The notes under the pieces: generated by a model | Seen by the model: the letters and a program-made list of their open reading frames with translations, nothing else | The model's database searches: none | Told to the model about the DNA's origin: nothing | Program-made: the position numbers and the translations under genes | In this document: in pieces, positions 21,413 through 36,400 of the stretch | Position numbering within the stretch: the stretch's first letter is position 1 | Layout of the letters: each line of letters opens with the position of its first letter | From: Anticarsia gemmatalis | Lineage: Eukaryota > Arthropoda > Insecta > Lepidoptera > Erebidae | Assembly: GCF_050436995.1 (NCBI RefSeq) | Contig: NC_134764.1 | Location: 2,604,001-2,668,000 of the forward strand | Reading direction: 5' to 3' | Length of the DNA: 64,000 nucleotides

Positions 21413-24400
21413 TTACTTCCACACATAGTTGAAGACATCCATAATGGAATCATATATAGTGAAAGTAATGGCTACATCGAACACGACTCGAGATAACCTG
21501 GGCACGGTACCTTTGTAGAAGGCTAGGGGCCCTTCAGCCTTCCAGGTCTTGATGAAGCAGTCCCATGTGCTCCTGTACTTGGCTGCCTCGAGACCTTGCA
21601 TGCGGGTCTTTACTACGTCTATTGGGGTGTTGCCGAACACTGATGCAGCACCTAGAGAAAGAAAGTTGTGTAATTAGAATTTAATAGTACTGTTAAGTTT
21701 ATATAATAGGTATGGTTTTGAAGTAGTCTTTAGTTAATGTTGTTTAACATAAAAATAATGACTTTTTTGCTGAAAATTCAACTGTTAACAAAAATTTGTG
21801 CATAGATAGCGAAGCACTACAAAAGGAATGGTGCTAGTCGAGTATTACACTATAAACACTACACAACTCTAGAAAAGCATTAAATGCGCGTATTCGATTA
21901 GCACAACAGCCTAACGAACACTTTCTTGAAGGCGCGTATACGCCCGTATACGCACGTTTGTTTTTATACGGCGTATACCCCGCACTCGTATAAACGTCTA
22001 CATCTAAAACATCTATCGAATCATAAGTTGCAGTTTAAGTGTTATCTACTGAGGGGTACATACCAGCGACACCACCAAACAGCGCGACGATGTACTTAGG
22101 CACCGGCTTGTTTCTGTCGCCGCCCTTGTACCAGTCTCTGAGCGACTCCATCACGAAGAACCTGATGGCTTGGTTACTGCCCTGCTTCATTACCGTCGCT
22201 GTTACACCTTTGTATACACCGCCGATACCTGTGAATAAAAAAAAAATGGTTTAATATATTAGTTGTTGAAGTCTTAATACAGTCGCGGTTGTCTGGGTAG
22301 TGTTTTTTTTAATAAAGTTTTTTATCATTTAGTCTGTAGTAGTCACGTAAAATATTACAATTTGGCTGTAATATCTAGGTAATAATTTCTAGTTTGTTGT
22401 CTAGTTGTTTCTGAAGAAGTCTCAAAATGGCTTAGTGTCACTAGTTAAATCCATAACGCGATATTGTGTTCAACGTTGTTAAATATTTCTTAAAAAAAAT
22501 TATCAAAATATCTTAGTCTGACTTGCGAATCCATGAAGAGATATTGTACTGAATGTTGCTCTATATTTTCTACATCAAATATTGAAATCACTTAGTCCGA
22601 TTTTGCGTCGGCAAATAAATCCAGTGTCGATTTTGTTCTTACTGTTTATTGAAATAATGCATTACTGCCTATTATACAGTGTGCGAATGCAACACGCGCT
22701 TGCACAGCTAGCATTTCATAACGTATCACGTAGCATTTGTAAATTGACTACAATTGAGGAAGAATGTACTTGATACTTTAACTAAATATAGTTCAACGGA
22801 TTACACAATTTTATCTGTTTTTATGATGTGCTTCGGAAATTATGAAGATTAATTAAATCCGTTAAGCTAATTGTAGCTAGTTAAGTAAAAAATATATTTT
22901 GACACATTTTTTCCTTTCGTACGAAAAAAATAATATATTGCACCATTTCGGTTAGTTTAAAATCGTTTTGATTCAGTATTCATTCTAACTAGTCCTGTAA
23001 ATGTGTATGCGACTCTATCAGTCTATGTAATACTCTTTCATTAAGTGAGAACTCTCTTAAAAATCATTTTCCCAATGAACGCGTCCTCTAATGGTAATAA
23101 AAAAACACCATAATATCTTGCATGCAGGTCGTTATACCAGTTGTTTAAGGTAAAGCTGTAGTCTCCAACTCACACATGCAGGTGAATGTGGTGTACTTAA
23201 GGCCTAACCAATCCTTCGTTCAGGAGACTTTTCACGACTTGTACACATATTATTATGTAACGGGTCTTAAACGCGAAACAAATAAAGTAATCCTAATTTT
23301 CAATCAGAAGATTTTTGCCAAGCATCACAACAGAAATGGTTTCATTATACTACTTAAATACGTCTCACAAAAAAAAAATATAGCATTAAAAATCCAATTT
23401 CTACATACCTTCTTCCCTAACAATAGTCCTGACGCCATGGAAGAATCCCTTGAACCGTGGCTTCTCCATCCTCATGTCATTGATGAACTTAACCTTGACG
23501 GTCTCCATGGGGGTGACTGCGAAGATCGCTTCAGCCACGCCCGCAGCCAGACCGCACATCAACTTGCCTGATGTTGATAGTGTACCGTCTTCCGTCATCA
23601 TGTACAGTTTTGCTTGCTCGAAAACGCCGAATCTGGAAGTAAAGATTGAAGAGTTATACTTTTGAAATATCAGGTCATCCTTAGTTTTTCAGGATGTATA
23701 TTTTTTGCATTACGTAATAGTGATTAATAATTAATTAGTTAATTCCCATCGGACGCAGAAAGCGACCGAGGGGAGGAAATACAAGGGCCTTTGCTCATAT
23801 CAGCAGTGGGACATAGAAACAGGGTAGATAAAAAAAATGTGATTAAGATTAAATGTTTATCTAGGTGAGGGCGAAATTACATACATAGTTACGGCAGATA
23901 GAGTAAGATCCCAGAGCTGCCAGACCTACGTCTGTTTAGCAAAGCTGAAACTTTGAGGATTGTTAGTATAAAGGGTCTGTTAAGAGGTATGCACATCCAC
24001 TACCTTGAAAGCGGGGCCGTTTCTGAGGTAGCGCGGAGTGAAGGTGCGTAAAAAACGACCCAACCCACGTTATAGTAGCAAAGTTGGTTTTCAGATATGT
24101 TATTAATGATATTATGTAGAATTAAAATTGACTATTGCCAGACCGTTTCCCGGGGCCATTACTTCTGCCAGACGCCTTAAATGTTATAAAAAAATGAGGT
24201 CAACTACGTCATAGTAGCAAGCCTAAATTTTATATATGTTATTAAAGGTACAATTTTAAGACCCCCTGTATGCGGACAGACCATTCCGCGGGGCCCTTCG
24301 TCCCCTAGACGCCATTAAACTTTCCCTATGAGTGCGAGAGTAAAAGCATTATTCATACGCATAAATGAAAAACAATTGAATTAAAAAAATAAAAATTGAA

Positions 24401-27400
24401 AAATTATTGAATACTAACTGACCCGCGCATCTTTGCTTGCGTCACTTAAGAGAAATAGGTCAAAATGTTACATAAACGGGTTATGTAACATTTTTCACTG
24501 GTACTCTGCTCCTACTGGTCGTAGCGTGATGATATATAGCTTATAGCTTTTCTCAATAAATAGGCTATCCAACAGTAAAATATTTTTTTATTCGCACCAG
24601 TAGTTCCTGAGATTAGCGCGTTCACACAAACAAACAAACTTCTCAGCTTTATAAAATTAGTATAGATTAAAAGTACTTGGAATGTTTAGGAAGATAAGTA
24701 ACATTATTTCAATTATTAATATTATATTATATATTGTATTATTTTATTTCATTATTTTATTATTTCAATATACCTACTTGTAACTGTTTTCAACATCAAT
24801 ACCTACATTTTTTTTTACAGAGAATTCAAGTAACAATGAAGACGATGGTGGAGATGATTTAAATATTCAATTTGATGAGGGAAGTAAGAGCTCAGATAAT
24901 GATGATGATGATGAATGACTACAATTTTTTTTTCATAATTTTTGTGAATAGTGTAAACCATATCTATTTTTAAAATAATTCCCAAAATAATGTTACTTAT
25001 CTTCCTAAACATTCCAAGTACTTTTAATCTATACTAATTTTATAAAGCTGAGAAGTTTGTTTGTTTGTGTGAACGCGCTAATCTCAGGAACTACTGGTGC
25101 GAATAAAAAAATATTTTACTGTTGGATAGCCTATTTATTGAGAAAAGCCATAAGCTATATATCATCACGCTACGACCAATAGGAGCAGAGTACCAGTGAA
25201 AAATGTTACATAACCCGTTTATGTAACATTTTGACCTATCTCTCTTAAGTGACGCAAGCAAAGATGCGCGGGTCGGTTAGTATTCAATTATTTTTCAATT
25301 TTTATTTTTTAAATTCAATTGTTTTTCATTTATGCGTATGAATAATGCTCTTACTCTCGCACTCATAGGGAAAGTTTAATGGCGTCTAGGGGACGAAGGG
25401 CCCCGCGGAATGGTCTGTCCGCATACAGGGGGTCTTAAAATTGTACCTTTAATAACATATATGAAATTTAGGCTTGCTACTATGACGTAGTTGACCTCAT
25501 TTTTTTATAACATTTAAGGCGTCTGGCAGAAGTAATGGCCCCGGGAAACGGTCTGGCAATAGTCAATTTTAATTCTACATAATATCATTAATAACATATC
25601 TGAAAACCAACTTTGCTACTATAACGTGGGTTGGGTCGTTTTTTACGCACCTTCACTCCGCGCTACCTCAGAAACGGCCCCGCTTTCAAGGTAGTGGATG
25701 TGCATACCTCTTAACAGACCCTTTATACTAACAATCCTCAAAATTTCAGCTTTGCTAAAATGACGTAGGTCTGGCAGCTCTGGGATCTTGGTCCACTAGT
25801 TATGAAGATACGAGTAAATTGCAGAATTAGTGTCAAAAAAGAAAATCAATGAAATCGATAATTCAAATATTTATTTGCGAATATGGGTATACATAGTTCT
25901 TATAAATAAGTAAAATGCTGATAAAACTATCTCAAAACAAATGCTATATGAAGTTTTCTAAGGTTCCCTTACTGTTAATATTCGAAATATGCTTACATGT
26001 ACTACGAAAAGAGCATTTTTCTTTGAAAAGTGGACGTCAGTGGTAAAAAAGTTATAAGTTTTCATACATTTTTGTCAATAATTGATTCTTAATGCGAGTT
26101 TTCCCGCAGTTTTTCAATAACATCAGTCGTATTTCCATTATTTTCTATGAACGCCGTACAAATCAATAGAACATACTTATTTATTACCACTCATTGTTTA
26201 TGGCATTGAGCTGATGAATAGCGAACACGTGAACAGTGTCAAGTGCGACCTATTTACCACGGCAACTAGCTATTCTTAGTAAGGTTTCTGTACTTTAATT
26301 ACTTGTTTAGTTACATAATATACCAAATGATCATTGTTCTGTAATCGTAACCTTTCGAACAGACCATGAATGGATTATGAAGCGGGAGAAGCTAGGAAAG
26401 AGAACAATAAGAATTTATAATCATAATCATTTATTTTCCAGAAATGTGGTAATAACAAAGATATTAATAACAATTTATAGGAGCAGTACACATTTCGCCA
26501 AAACCTTACAGCATGCAATTTTTTTTTCTTCTTTCAATGTTATTAAGATCCTATATAGCTATGGTCGTAGGTTAAGGCAAGATTGAAAAAAAGTAGGTAG
26601 TGCATCATCATCGTATATAATTTAGAATGTTTAAGTTGCTAACAAAATAATCTCTACTTCACTGTAACTTTAATGAAACGTGAGATTTTATTTCTTCCAC
26701 GTATTTATGTTTACAAAACGTCTACATTGTTAAAAGATACTTATTATATTTTCCAGTACTCGATAGTCAATTAGTCACTCTTAAGAAGCGTAACGAAAGT
26801 TACTCAAAACATATTTGTTAAAATTGCTACATAGTACCTACATTATCCTGCTAATATTATAAATGCTGAAAGTTTGTGAGAATGTATATATGTATGGATG
26901 TTTGTTACTCTTTCACGCAAATACTACTGAACCGGTTACGATGAAATTTGGTATATAGGTAGCTGGAGACCCAGAATAACACATAGGCTACTTCTTATCC
27001 CGGAGTTCCTGAGGTATCGGGATTTACACGGGAAGGGTTTCCACGCGGACGTAGTCGCGGGCGGCCTCTATTTTTTTATATATTAAAATATTTTAAATGC
27101 CATCAAACATTGTACACCCTAGTAAAAATACTAAAAGCCATCTTGTAATATAATTACTCAATCGTGCGAATTCCCCTCACCTATCGATACGACCTGATCG
27201 TCATTGAGACTGTTTATCTTGTCTCAACCTTACACTGACACAATGAACTGCAGTTATCTGACTCACATTACTTCATTAGTGATATAGTGATATACTCATG
27301 TAACGTGAGTGGCAATGTTCACTATCTAATGGATAAAGCGTTAGTGGATTAGCCAGTTTATAGGTTAGGTATGTAATATGGTCCCATAAGAGGTGATAAG

Positions 27401-30400
27401 TGTGTCACCACTCTTATAGAAGTGATTGATGGGATCAATCAATTGTTGGATGGACTAATTGATGTAACTATATGATAGAGTGTATTTATACAAGACAAAA
27501 CTAATTTTTACGTATAATTAGTATTATAAAGTAATGTTTAAGTCTGTCTGCTTGTTACGTTTCTATGGCTGAAAAGTGTTTAACTGATTTATTGAAAATT
27601 TGTACGTAAACTATTGACATATATACGTGAACTATTTTCAAGTTAATATGTATTAATAGGCTAGTAGGTAACTAATTGTTGTAATTTTTGATATAGTACC
27701 CAGTGCCACTCATGTAATGTGAGTGGCACTGGGTTCACTATCTAGTGGATAAACTATTAGTGGATTAGCCAGTTTATAGGTTAGGTAGGTAATATGGTTC
27801 TATAAGAGCTGATAAGTGTGTCACCACTCTTATAGAAGTGATTGATGGCATCAATCAATTGTTGGATGGACTAATTGATGTAACTATATGATAGAGTTTA
27901 TTTACACAAGGCAAAACTAATTTATACATATAATTAGTATTATAAAGTAATGTTTAAGTCTGTCTGCTTGTTACGTTTCTATGGCTGAAAAGTGTTTAAC
28001 TGATTTAATGAAATTTTGTACGTAAACTATTGATATATATACGTGAACTATTTTCAAGTTAATATGTATTATTAGGCTAGTAGGTAACTAATTGTTGTAA
28101 TTTTTGATATAGTGATATACTCATGTAACGTGAGTGGCAATGTTCACTATCTAGTGGATAAACTATTAGTGGATTAGCCAGTTTATAGGTTAGGTAGGTA
28201 ATATGGTTCTATAAGAGCTGATAAGTGTGTCACCATTCTTATAGATGTGATTGATGGGATCAATCAATTGTTGGATGGACTAATTGATGTACTTATTTTG
28301 ATAGTGTATTTACACACAGCAAAAGTAATAGAGTTATACATATCATTAATATTATAAAGTAATGGGTATGGCTGTCTGCTTGTTACGTTTCTACGTTTGA
28401 ATCGTTTAACTAATTTAAATGAAATTTTGCATGGAAACTGTTGAAGATAAGAAGATAAGACTACTTTACTTTCAAGTTGCTTTTATTTTATTAAAATTCA
28501 ACGCTGGCGTAGTTGTGTATTTATATGCTAGTAGGTAACCCATTGTTATAATTTTTGATTGTGAAAGTGTGTAAGTATCTTAAACTCTTACTTAAAATTT
28601 GGACCTATTTGTTTCAACATGGTTGTTTAGCACTTAGCAGTGGAAAAAAATACGGCTTTATTTTTATTTTTTATATATTTTATCTCATACGGTGTTATAG
28701 CCTATAATATTAGTGTTATAGCCACGAAACTAAACAAATGATAATACTAAATATTTTGCAGTCCAACACAAGAAGATTATGATAGAAGCATTTCAGAAAA
28801 CTCGAGTAATAGAACGTACCGTAAAAGTTTTCAAACAATAATTTCAATAACAATTAACTGAAATATTTAGCAAAGTCAAAGGTGTGTTAGAAACCTAGAC
28901 CTTTGACCGGCTGGGCTATGATTACTCTAGCTAATGTGTCACGATGCCCGCATGAACTGATAACGCTGGTATTCTCAACTGATAATAACGGTGACATATT
29001 TGTTCGCAGAGCTTTACTTGTTATGTAATTATAACAGCTATTGTAGCTATTTTGGTTGCTATACAATACTTAGTCTATTAGGAACATTCTACTCAAATTT
29101 TTGCTTGAGTTCTATTTGCCTTTTGAGAGAGTATTTTGTTTTAATGTCTGAATTATTATGAAGAGAATAAAATAAGATCGAAATTTTTAAATTATTTATT
29201 TTCATTATCATTTATTGCTTTGCGTTACTTCACACCAAACTACAGAACTTTACATTTTTCGAACCCATATTTCTCAAAATTGTTGGAAAAAGGTCTATCG
29301 TAACTATTACTATGACTTAAGATTTGATTAAAAATATTTCAAACGTATCAGAACGAAAACACATTTACATGTTTCTGAGAACGCAAATCTCTGATATATT
29401 TTTATCAGAAGTTTGACATTTAAATTCAACATGTATTGCATCACCTTTCGTTTTACAAAAACTTATACTCATATATAAATCCCATTACAAATAAAACTAT
29501 CTTTATGACAGTATCTCTACTTGTTTTGGGCCATATCTTGAATGCAAACGTTATCAAAAATGCAGTTGGTCTCGTGACCCGCTGATTATTGACTTGCAAC
29601 CTCCGATAAATGTGCACAAAATAATTTAACAATAATTTAGGTCGGTGCATTATATTATGATTTCGTTACAGAAATAGATTACAACTAAGTAAAGATTGTC
29701 AAAGGTGACTGATAAGTAGTAGTAAAGTATTGGATATCCGAATCAGCGTTCAATATAAAATGTTTTGTTTAAATGAAATGGGTTTATCAGACGTTTCTGG
29801 AATCGGTCAAATTTTAGAACCCCTTACCTTATGCTCGTATTGTCCTTTACAATAACATTATACTGACAAATAAATCGGATATAATATTTGATAGAGATAG
29901 CCACATTTTGGATTCATTCATATTGCTGAGTAAGTTTATAAAACTATAGTGCAAGAAGTATGGCTTGAGGCCATTCAAGGGAGCAGCTATAGGGCCGGCT
30001 GATAATAGACGTGACATACTGAAGGGATCGCCGTTATACTGACCCCGTTTCGTTCCCCTGATGTTCTGACGAATTGAGCTTGCATTGGCCCACTTAAGTA
30101 CGAAGTTTGTTCCGTAAGCCACCGGATGTATACCCATTAGATATTTCAAGCTATTCGTACACAAATGGAGAAAAAGTGGCATATTTAAGAACTGATTTAA
30201 ATACAAATAAAAAGGGCCTAAAACTACATGTTAGGATTGACTATATAGACCCTGGTTCAATAATGGCAACGATGTGAAAAAGAGACAGTTTAAAAATACA
30301 GACAACTAAGTGTTTCCTTTTGGATTTTGGAGGCTGTATAGACTATAAATAGGCTAGAATCTAGACATTCACTTTACTACCAGAACCGTTACAAATAATT

Positions 30401-33400
30401 CTTATTATGCAGATGTATCCATCGTGCACGAGACTAAAGTCAACCGTAGGTCAAGGTGATAAGTACATCCATATTTATACCACGTTATCAATTCTGATGT
30501 AAGTTGAGATATTAATGTATACACGTGATTATTACTTGTCTTGGGAACTGGACTTCTGGATAAAAATATAGGATTGGTAGAAGTCACAGGTGTGTACCAG
30601 GAAGCTTATAACCAGTCTCATTTTAACAGTCTTTTACTACTGAGGCTCACAATAGCGTTATGATATTTTTCCAACGGTAGCAGACGGTATGTTGTTGGAA
30701 TATGATACCGTCAAAAGTCTTATTTATAGCAAGTTACAGACAGTAATCGTACAGATTATTTGAGAGAATCAATGCAAATTCTAGGATTTAAAGATAACTT
30801 TAGAATCTTTGGCACAGCTAGTTTATAAAACGTTAATCTTTAAGAAGGACGAACGTTATTCGATGAGGCGATAAGTTCGGAAGAAAAATTCAGAGATCAG
30901 ATGAATAGTGAATGAGATTTGACATCAGGAACGTATTTTACTCATAAGATAAAATTAACCTTATTGTGGAAATAGCAAATTTTTCAGTTCAAAGAAATGA
31001 TAACATTCGGTAAAAGAAACGTAATCCACACGTGTCCATACTTTCATAATTAACCAACATTAGCGATACACGATATAATATCTAATATACAACAGTAGGT
31101 AATCGTGTCATTACTAATGACGATATCGTATCGTTAGTCGACAGTATCGTCATCGAGGATGTTCATTATTTGCCAATACATATTCATTAATGATAAGATA
31201 GGAATACGGACTTAAGTTTGTGGTTTTATTAACATGTTTGGTGTGTTAAAATGCTAAGATGTTTGCTAGCTGAGTTCTGTAGTTGAGTAGCTCTTTTCAG
31301 ATTGAGAAAGCGGTTAGGCCTTTGTTCAGCTAAGTTCAGGTTTAGGGTTTAATAATTTAATCTAGAGGTCTTAAAAGAACTCTCGTTTACATAAGATTTC
31401 CTCACGATGTTAAGTACCCATATAATATTTCTCATACCCAAAAGTCATAGGTACGTTGCTAAGATTTTAAACACTTGAAACTATATTTTTTACCATTCAG
31501 TTTACATACATACGCGGAGACCGCTTTACTATGCCTAATTTCCTAAAACATAGAAAATGTGTACCTAACTGCAGTGACACTGCAGTAACATTATCTCTCA
31601 TATAGCAACCAAACATTCTTATCACAAACAACAAGCTAAACGTGTTATCGAAATAATCTTGACTCCGTAATCTACATGTATTTTGTAAGCATTAGTGCTC
31701 GGCTCGTTTTGAAGATTACTTTGACGGGCTGACCTATTTGGAGGTATATAAGTTGTTTTTGAGCTCGATGGTATGAGATAAATTGTGTGCATGAGCAACA
31801 GTAGCAGGATGTTGAGAAAGAAGATACTAAGATATCTTGTCAGAAGATGTATCTGAATAAAAATCTAGATACCTAGTATTGATACTGACGTATGTTTTTT
31901 TAAAGTAAGGTAAGGGAAGCTACGATCTAGATGACCTTAATATTAATTTGACACGCATAACAGCAGGCAAGGGGGATTGGAAAAAAATGGGGGAGGCCTT
32001 TGCCCAGCAGTGGGACAGTCAGTCAGGCTAACAAAAAAAGGGAAACTAAATGATACGATAAAGTCGTCTTAATAAATGTGATGCTAGGGGGTTCTTAGAT
32101 GGAAAAAATGCATTTGGAAATTTATGGTAATCCGGTGCAATTCCTAAAACGTGTTTTTGATATATTCATTGTATGAAATAAGAAAATTGATCAACCTGTG
32201 CTAAACTTGATTACTGACTCGACTTTCCTCTATTTCCCTAGAAAATAAACCTATTTCTTCAGCATGGAAAATCTGTTTTTTATAAATTTACTATATTATC
32301 TTATCTGAAGACGTGTAATAAAGTTTTATGGTTCAAACTAACCTGACGGCAGACTTCGGGATGGACCCATAGAGCAGCACACTGAGACCCCTGTACAGTC
32401 CAAGGAAGCCATGACCCTTGACAGTCTTCTTAACACAGTCAGCGATACCCGTGTATTTCTTAGTGCCTCCTGTAAAAGAGTAAAAGAATTTAACTAACCA
32501 TCTCTAAATCTGGTCACTGTAATTTTTGCACTGGCAAAAGTATGTATATGAGTATGGCGAGTTTAGTTCGCTATTTATTATGCCCCTCCCAATCAGAAAT
32601 TACAGCTGGTCACTGTAGTTTCTGCGCTGTTTTTTAATTCGCATATGGAACTTAGAAATCACGTATACAATAAAGCAAATATTAATTTCATAAGATTCTT
32701 AGGCTAATATGCTTTTTCTTTTTTCTAGCCAAAGCGGAGGTACATCATTAGTCGATTTTTTGGTTGCCAGAAAGTTAGGTAATATTACATCAAACTTAGA
32801 AGCCTCGTGTAAGTACTTTTTGCTAGTCATTCGGTTTGTTTGTAGCACACCTCGTTGAGTAACATTAAACTAACTAACAGACAAGGCAATTTATCTACCA
32901 TCTGTCATGATCATGCTCGCTAAATTTAACATGTTTGTTGAACTTCTAAGTAAATATTGACGTCGGCAAAATTACTAAATTGTCACGTGCAACTAATTTT
33001 ATGATTTGTAAGTTTACACGTTTACGTAAAAGGTGATGTTATGTCAAAAACAATGTTATTTTTTTACGAATTTTACATCTGGGTATAAAATAACTATCTA
33101 GTTAAGCAATATAATGTAATGTTTGCGGTAGTTACTTATTATTTTAGCTTCTTGTTCTTATTTTAATTATGAGCGATAATTTTTTCGTTGATAGTGTTAG
33201 AAAGAAATACGAAATCAAAAAGTCAGAAAAACATAGAGCTTGCAACGCACTCGAACGAGCTAGAGAATTCAGTTTTGAATATCAGTAATGAGAATAATTT
33301 TAGTGTAAATATCAGTTTTATTTATTATTCAATAGCAACTTAGTAACACACGTGCCCATAAGCAATGTAATATGACATTAACAATGAATTTTGTAGGTCA

Positions 33401-36400
33401 AGTTGTACAAGTAATAGCACTGACAACCTTCGGTTATAGATTCTTATCTAGTAGTTATGTCAAACAACCGGTAGCAAACCAATCACATGCTGTCTGATTT
33501 GATAACGAACATTTTGATTGTCATTATGATCAAGGTACTATCGCACCAATGTAAGTTTTAAAATTGTTATGGAAAATATGGGCTTTATTTTATTAAATAT
33601 AATAATTATTCATTCAAAAGTCTCACGTATATTCTGAGAGCAAACGTTTTCTTATTTTACTTAAGAAATATAAACTCGGTTTTTATATTATTTACTTTCT
33701 TTATAACGTCCTAGATAAGACGGAAGTGCAGAGATTAGCAGGAAAGCGGTTGTAAGATGGGAAAACGCTAAGAAGATGATTTCCTTTCCTTATTTAGTAC
33801 TAACAACGGAAAGAGAAAAAAACACGTGAAATTGTATTTCTAATATTGACATAATTGTAACCAAAGTCATCAGCTAGCAAGCATAAATAAAGCCTAAACT
33901 TGTCGCAGTACTTGAGATAATTCTATTACATTATCTCGTAACTAAGATTGGCCTCCAAAGCCATATTAAAGGATTACATAACGATAATAAAGTCATTGAC
34001 CTCTTAAATTAAACGGCCTTGGAAACTGTATCAGCATTTATTTTTAAAAAGACGATTTGTCGTGCGCATGTGCCAGTTCTTCCAGACACATGTATTATTT
34101 ACGAGAACGGAAAAGTTTCGAAGCATGGGTTCATGCGATCATGTCAGGGTCTAACCTAGATATTTAACAAGGTTATCGTAGCAGACATATTGTATCCATA
34201 AGGGGTACATTTCGCTGGCAGCAAATTCGGGAATTAATGCCTGCTTTTCAGTCTATATTTTTGCCAAATTTAAGGCTGGTGTTTGGCGTAGGTAATAAAA
34301 ATGATGTTCTTATTTTGGATTTACCGAAAGACATGATTGTTTCACTGAATTCTAGCATGCTACTGATAGACACCAGACTTTTGTGGCGTTACCTAATGTT
34401 GAAAAGTCTCACGATTACTCTTACTAATCGATCTACAAGAACTTAAAATATGTAAAACTATTGATTAACTTTTAATCTTTAATTAGAAAATATTTAATTA
34501 GTGTACGGCTACCGCTGAAAACTACACGCTTTCTTCATAATGAAATTAAATCAGCAGACGGCAAAGAATACCGCTAGTTTTATAAATAAGTCTACAAAAT
34601 TGTTTAAACAGCTGAAAATATATGTGTGTAGTAATTCGTCAATTGAACGGCTAGAATTTATTAGTATTACTCGTAATAGTGTTGTTTTCAATAGACAATC
34701 AATGTTTATTGATGGTCTATTATTACATGAACCAACTCTACTATTGTGTAAATAGACTGTATAATGTATGAATTTGCAAAATGAAACTAAATTGTTAGCT
34801 GTTAGTTTCAATATGCTTATACATTCAGTTGGAAACTAAAACTGAATGAATAAAAATGTTTATGTTATGCAACTAGGGGCTGATTTTCCCAGTGTAAGAT
34901 ATTTTGTGGTTTTTTGATATATTTTTTGTACAGTATCCGACTATTTCTTTGGTATTCGCCTATCCCTATAGGAACTAGAAGTTATTTTAAATGTTTGTGG
35001 TATCCGACATCCGTCATACTAATTATTCCACGTATTTGTCGGTGAAAAATTCGGCCCTTCATATTTTAAGCCCTACAAACAAACAAGAAACCAGTTTCGT
35101 AGGAATAATTTAATTTTAAAGGCATTTAAATTGTTTATTGTGGTATTATGCGACTAGAACGTGTTTTCAACCAGATTTTAACAAGCCCTTTTGAATGGCA
35201 AATTACTTACTATTGACGTCAAAACTAGGTCTGGTTGATTTATTACATTAATTAATTAGCTAAAGTGCATTTCAGATGTTTATTTTATCTTAATCATGAT
35301 TTCATATGAATTATTGCTATTTCACGTTAATATATTGCCTTGGTAACGCAATGATGCAAGTGAGAACGCTAATTAAAACAACATTAAATTCCTTCATCGC
35401 GAAATACATTTGTAATTTTCGTTCTCGCAATAACTTTAGTACACGCTTCCTTTGACTACGATTAGTGTCTATTTATTGCAAATTGTAGGAGCACTAATTG
35501 TTTAAAGGTTAGCGATAGTACGAACTTCTTAAAGATAGTTATATTAATTTTGCTAAATCTTTCCGTGGAATTGAAAAACGAAAGCAGAAAAATATCCATA
35601 AACATTATGCAACGAGTCAATTCACAACTTTTTTTTTCATTCATTCAACATTCAGTTCCATATTTAAATATACGACTACTTTTTTTAGTTTTGGTGCTAG
35701 GGTTTAGCTAATTATGCCTAATCACATCATGAATATTAAAAATAACGCTTACGGTTGACTTCGGTTATCAGTTGTTGTTATGTGCCAGTGTCGATCTGTG
35801 ATAAGATTACTCGTGTTGTGAACACTTTATCTATGTTTTTATAGCACTTCAGGGCAAAGAACAGTGGTTAATCTAAATATGGTTTACTAGACTACTTTTA
35901 GTAGATAGCTAGGTTATTTAATTTTACAGTCGAAGCGGAATGTCGAACAAGGTATTGTTATTTATTAGCTCCTTAAAATTCTGCTTAAAAATTACCAGAA
36001 TCGTTATGCGAAGATTTGATTACTCCCTACTCCGAATTTTCAGTTATAATATCGGCAAACAATTCAATTTATGAGTAATACACGTATGTATTTATGTAGA
36101 CTGCAAATCGTGAATTCTCCGATGTACAGATATGACTGCTGTAGCTGAAGTGTTAACTGTTTAGTGCTATAATTTATTAGCAGCGCTCTGTTATTTTACC
36201 AAAATATTTACGAAGCATTCGAAAATATTTCAGCCTGTAGCCTGAGATAATTTTTACTAACATTTTCTTTTGTATAATTTTGAGGAGTTTTTATGCTTTA
36301 AAAAAAGCTAAATATGTAACAGAAACCCATATTTAAGTTTGTAATAAGTCAATTGTTGGTTTATAAACAAATAGGTAGGTAGGTACCTATGTAAATTATT

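Larger units (their letters stand above)
23905..25789. repeat. Large palindrome, two 804-bp arms around a 277-bp spacer
   Basis: Left arm 23905-24708 and right arm 24986-25789 are reverse complements of equal length with only scattered mismatches in the stretches compared by eye. The ends are aagatcccagagctgcc... and ...ggcagctctgggatctt. Both arms contain a mirrored family-A Helitron-like element (24414-24668 and 25028-25280; the mirror coordinates agree within two bases). The spacer 24709-24985 is single-copy and contains an exon-like acidic frame. It sits in the 8.7-kb intron of the citrate carrier. No target duplication was found. Confidence 0.9.

Noticed and set aside
27285..28560. CRISPR-like array.
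   Set aside because: Repeat units are about 412 bp, directly adjoining and without spacers, in an animal intron.
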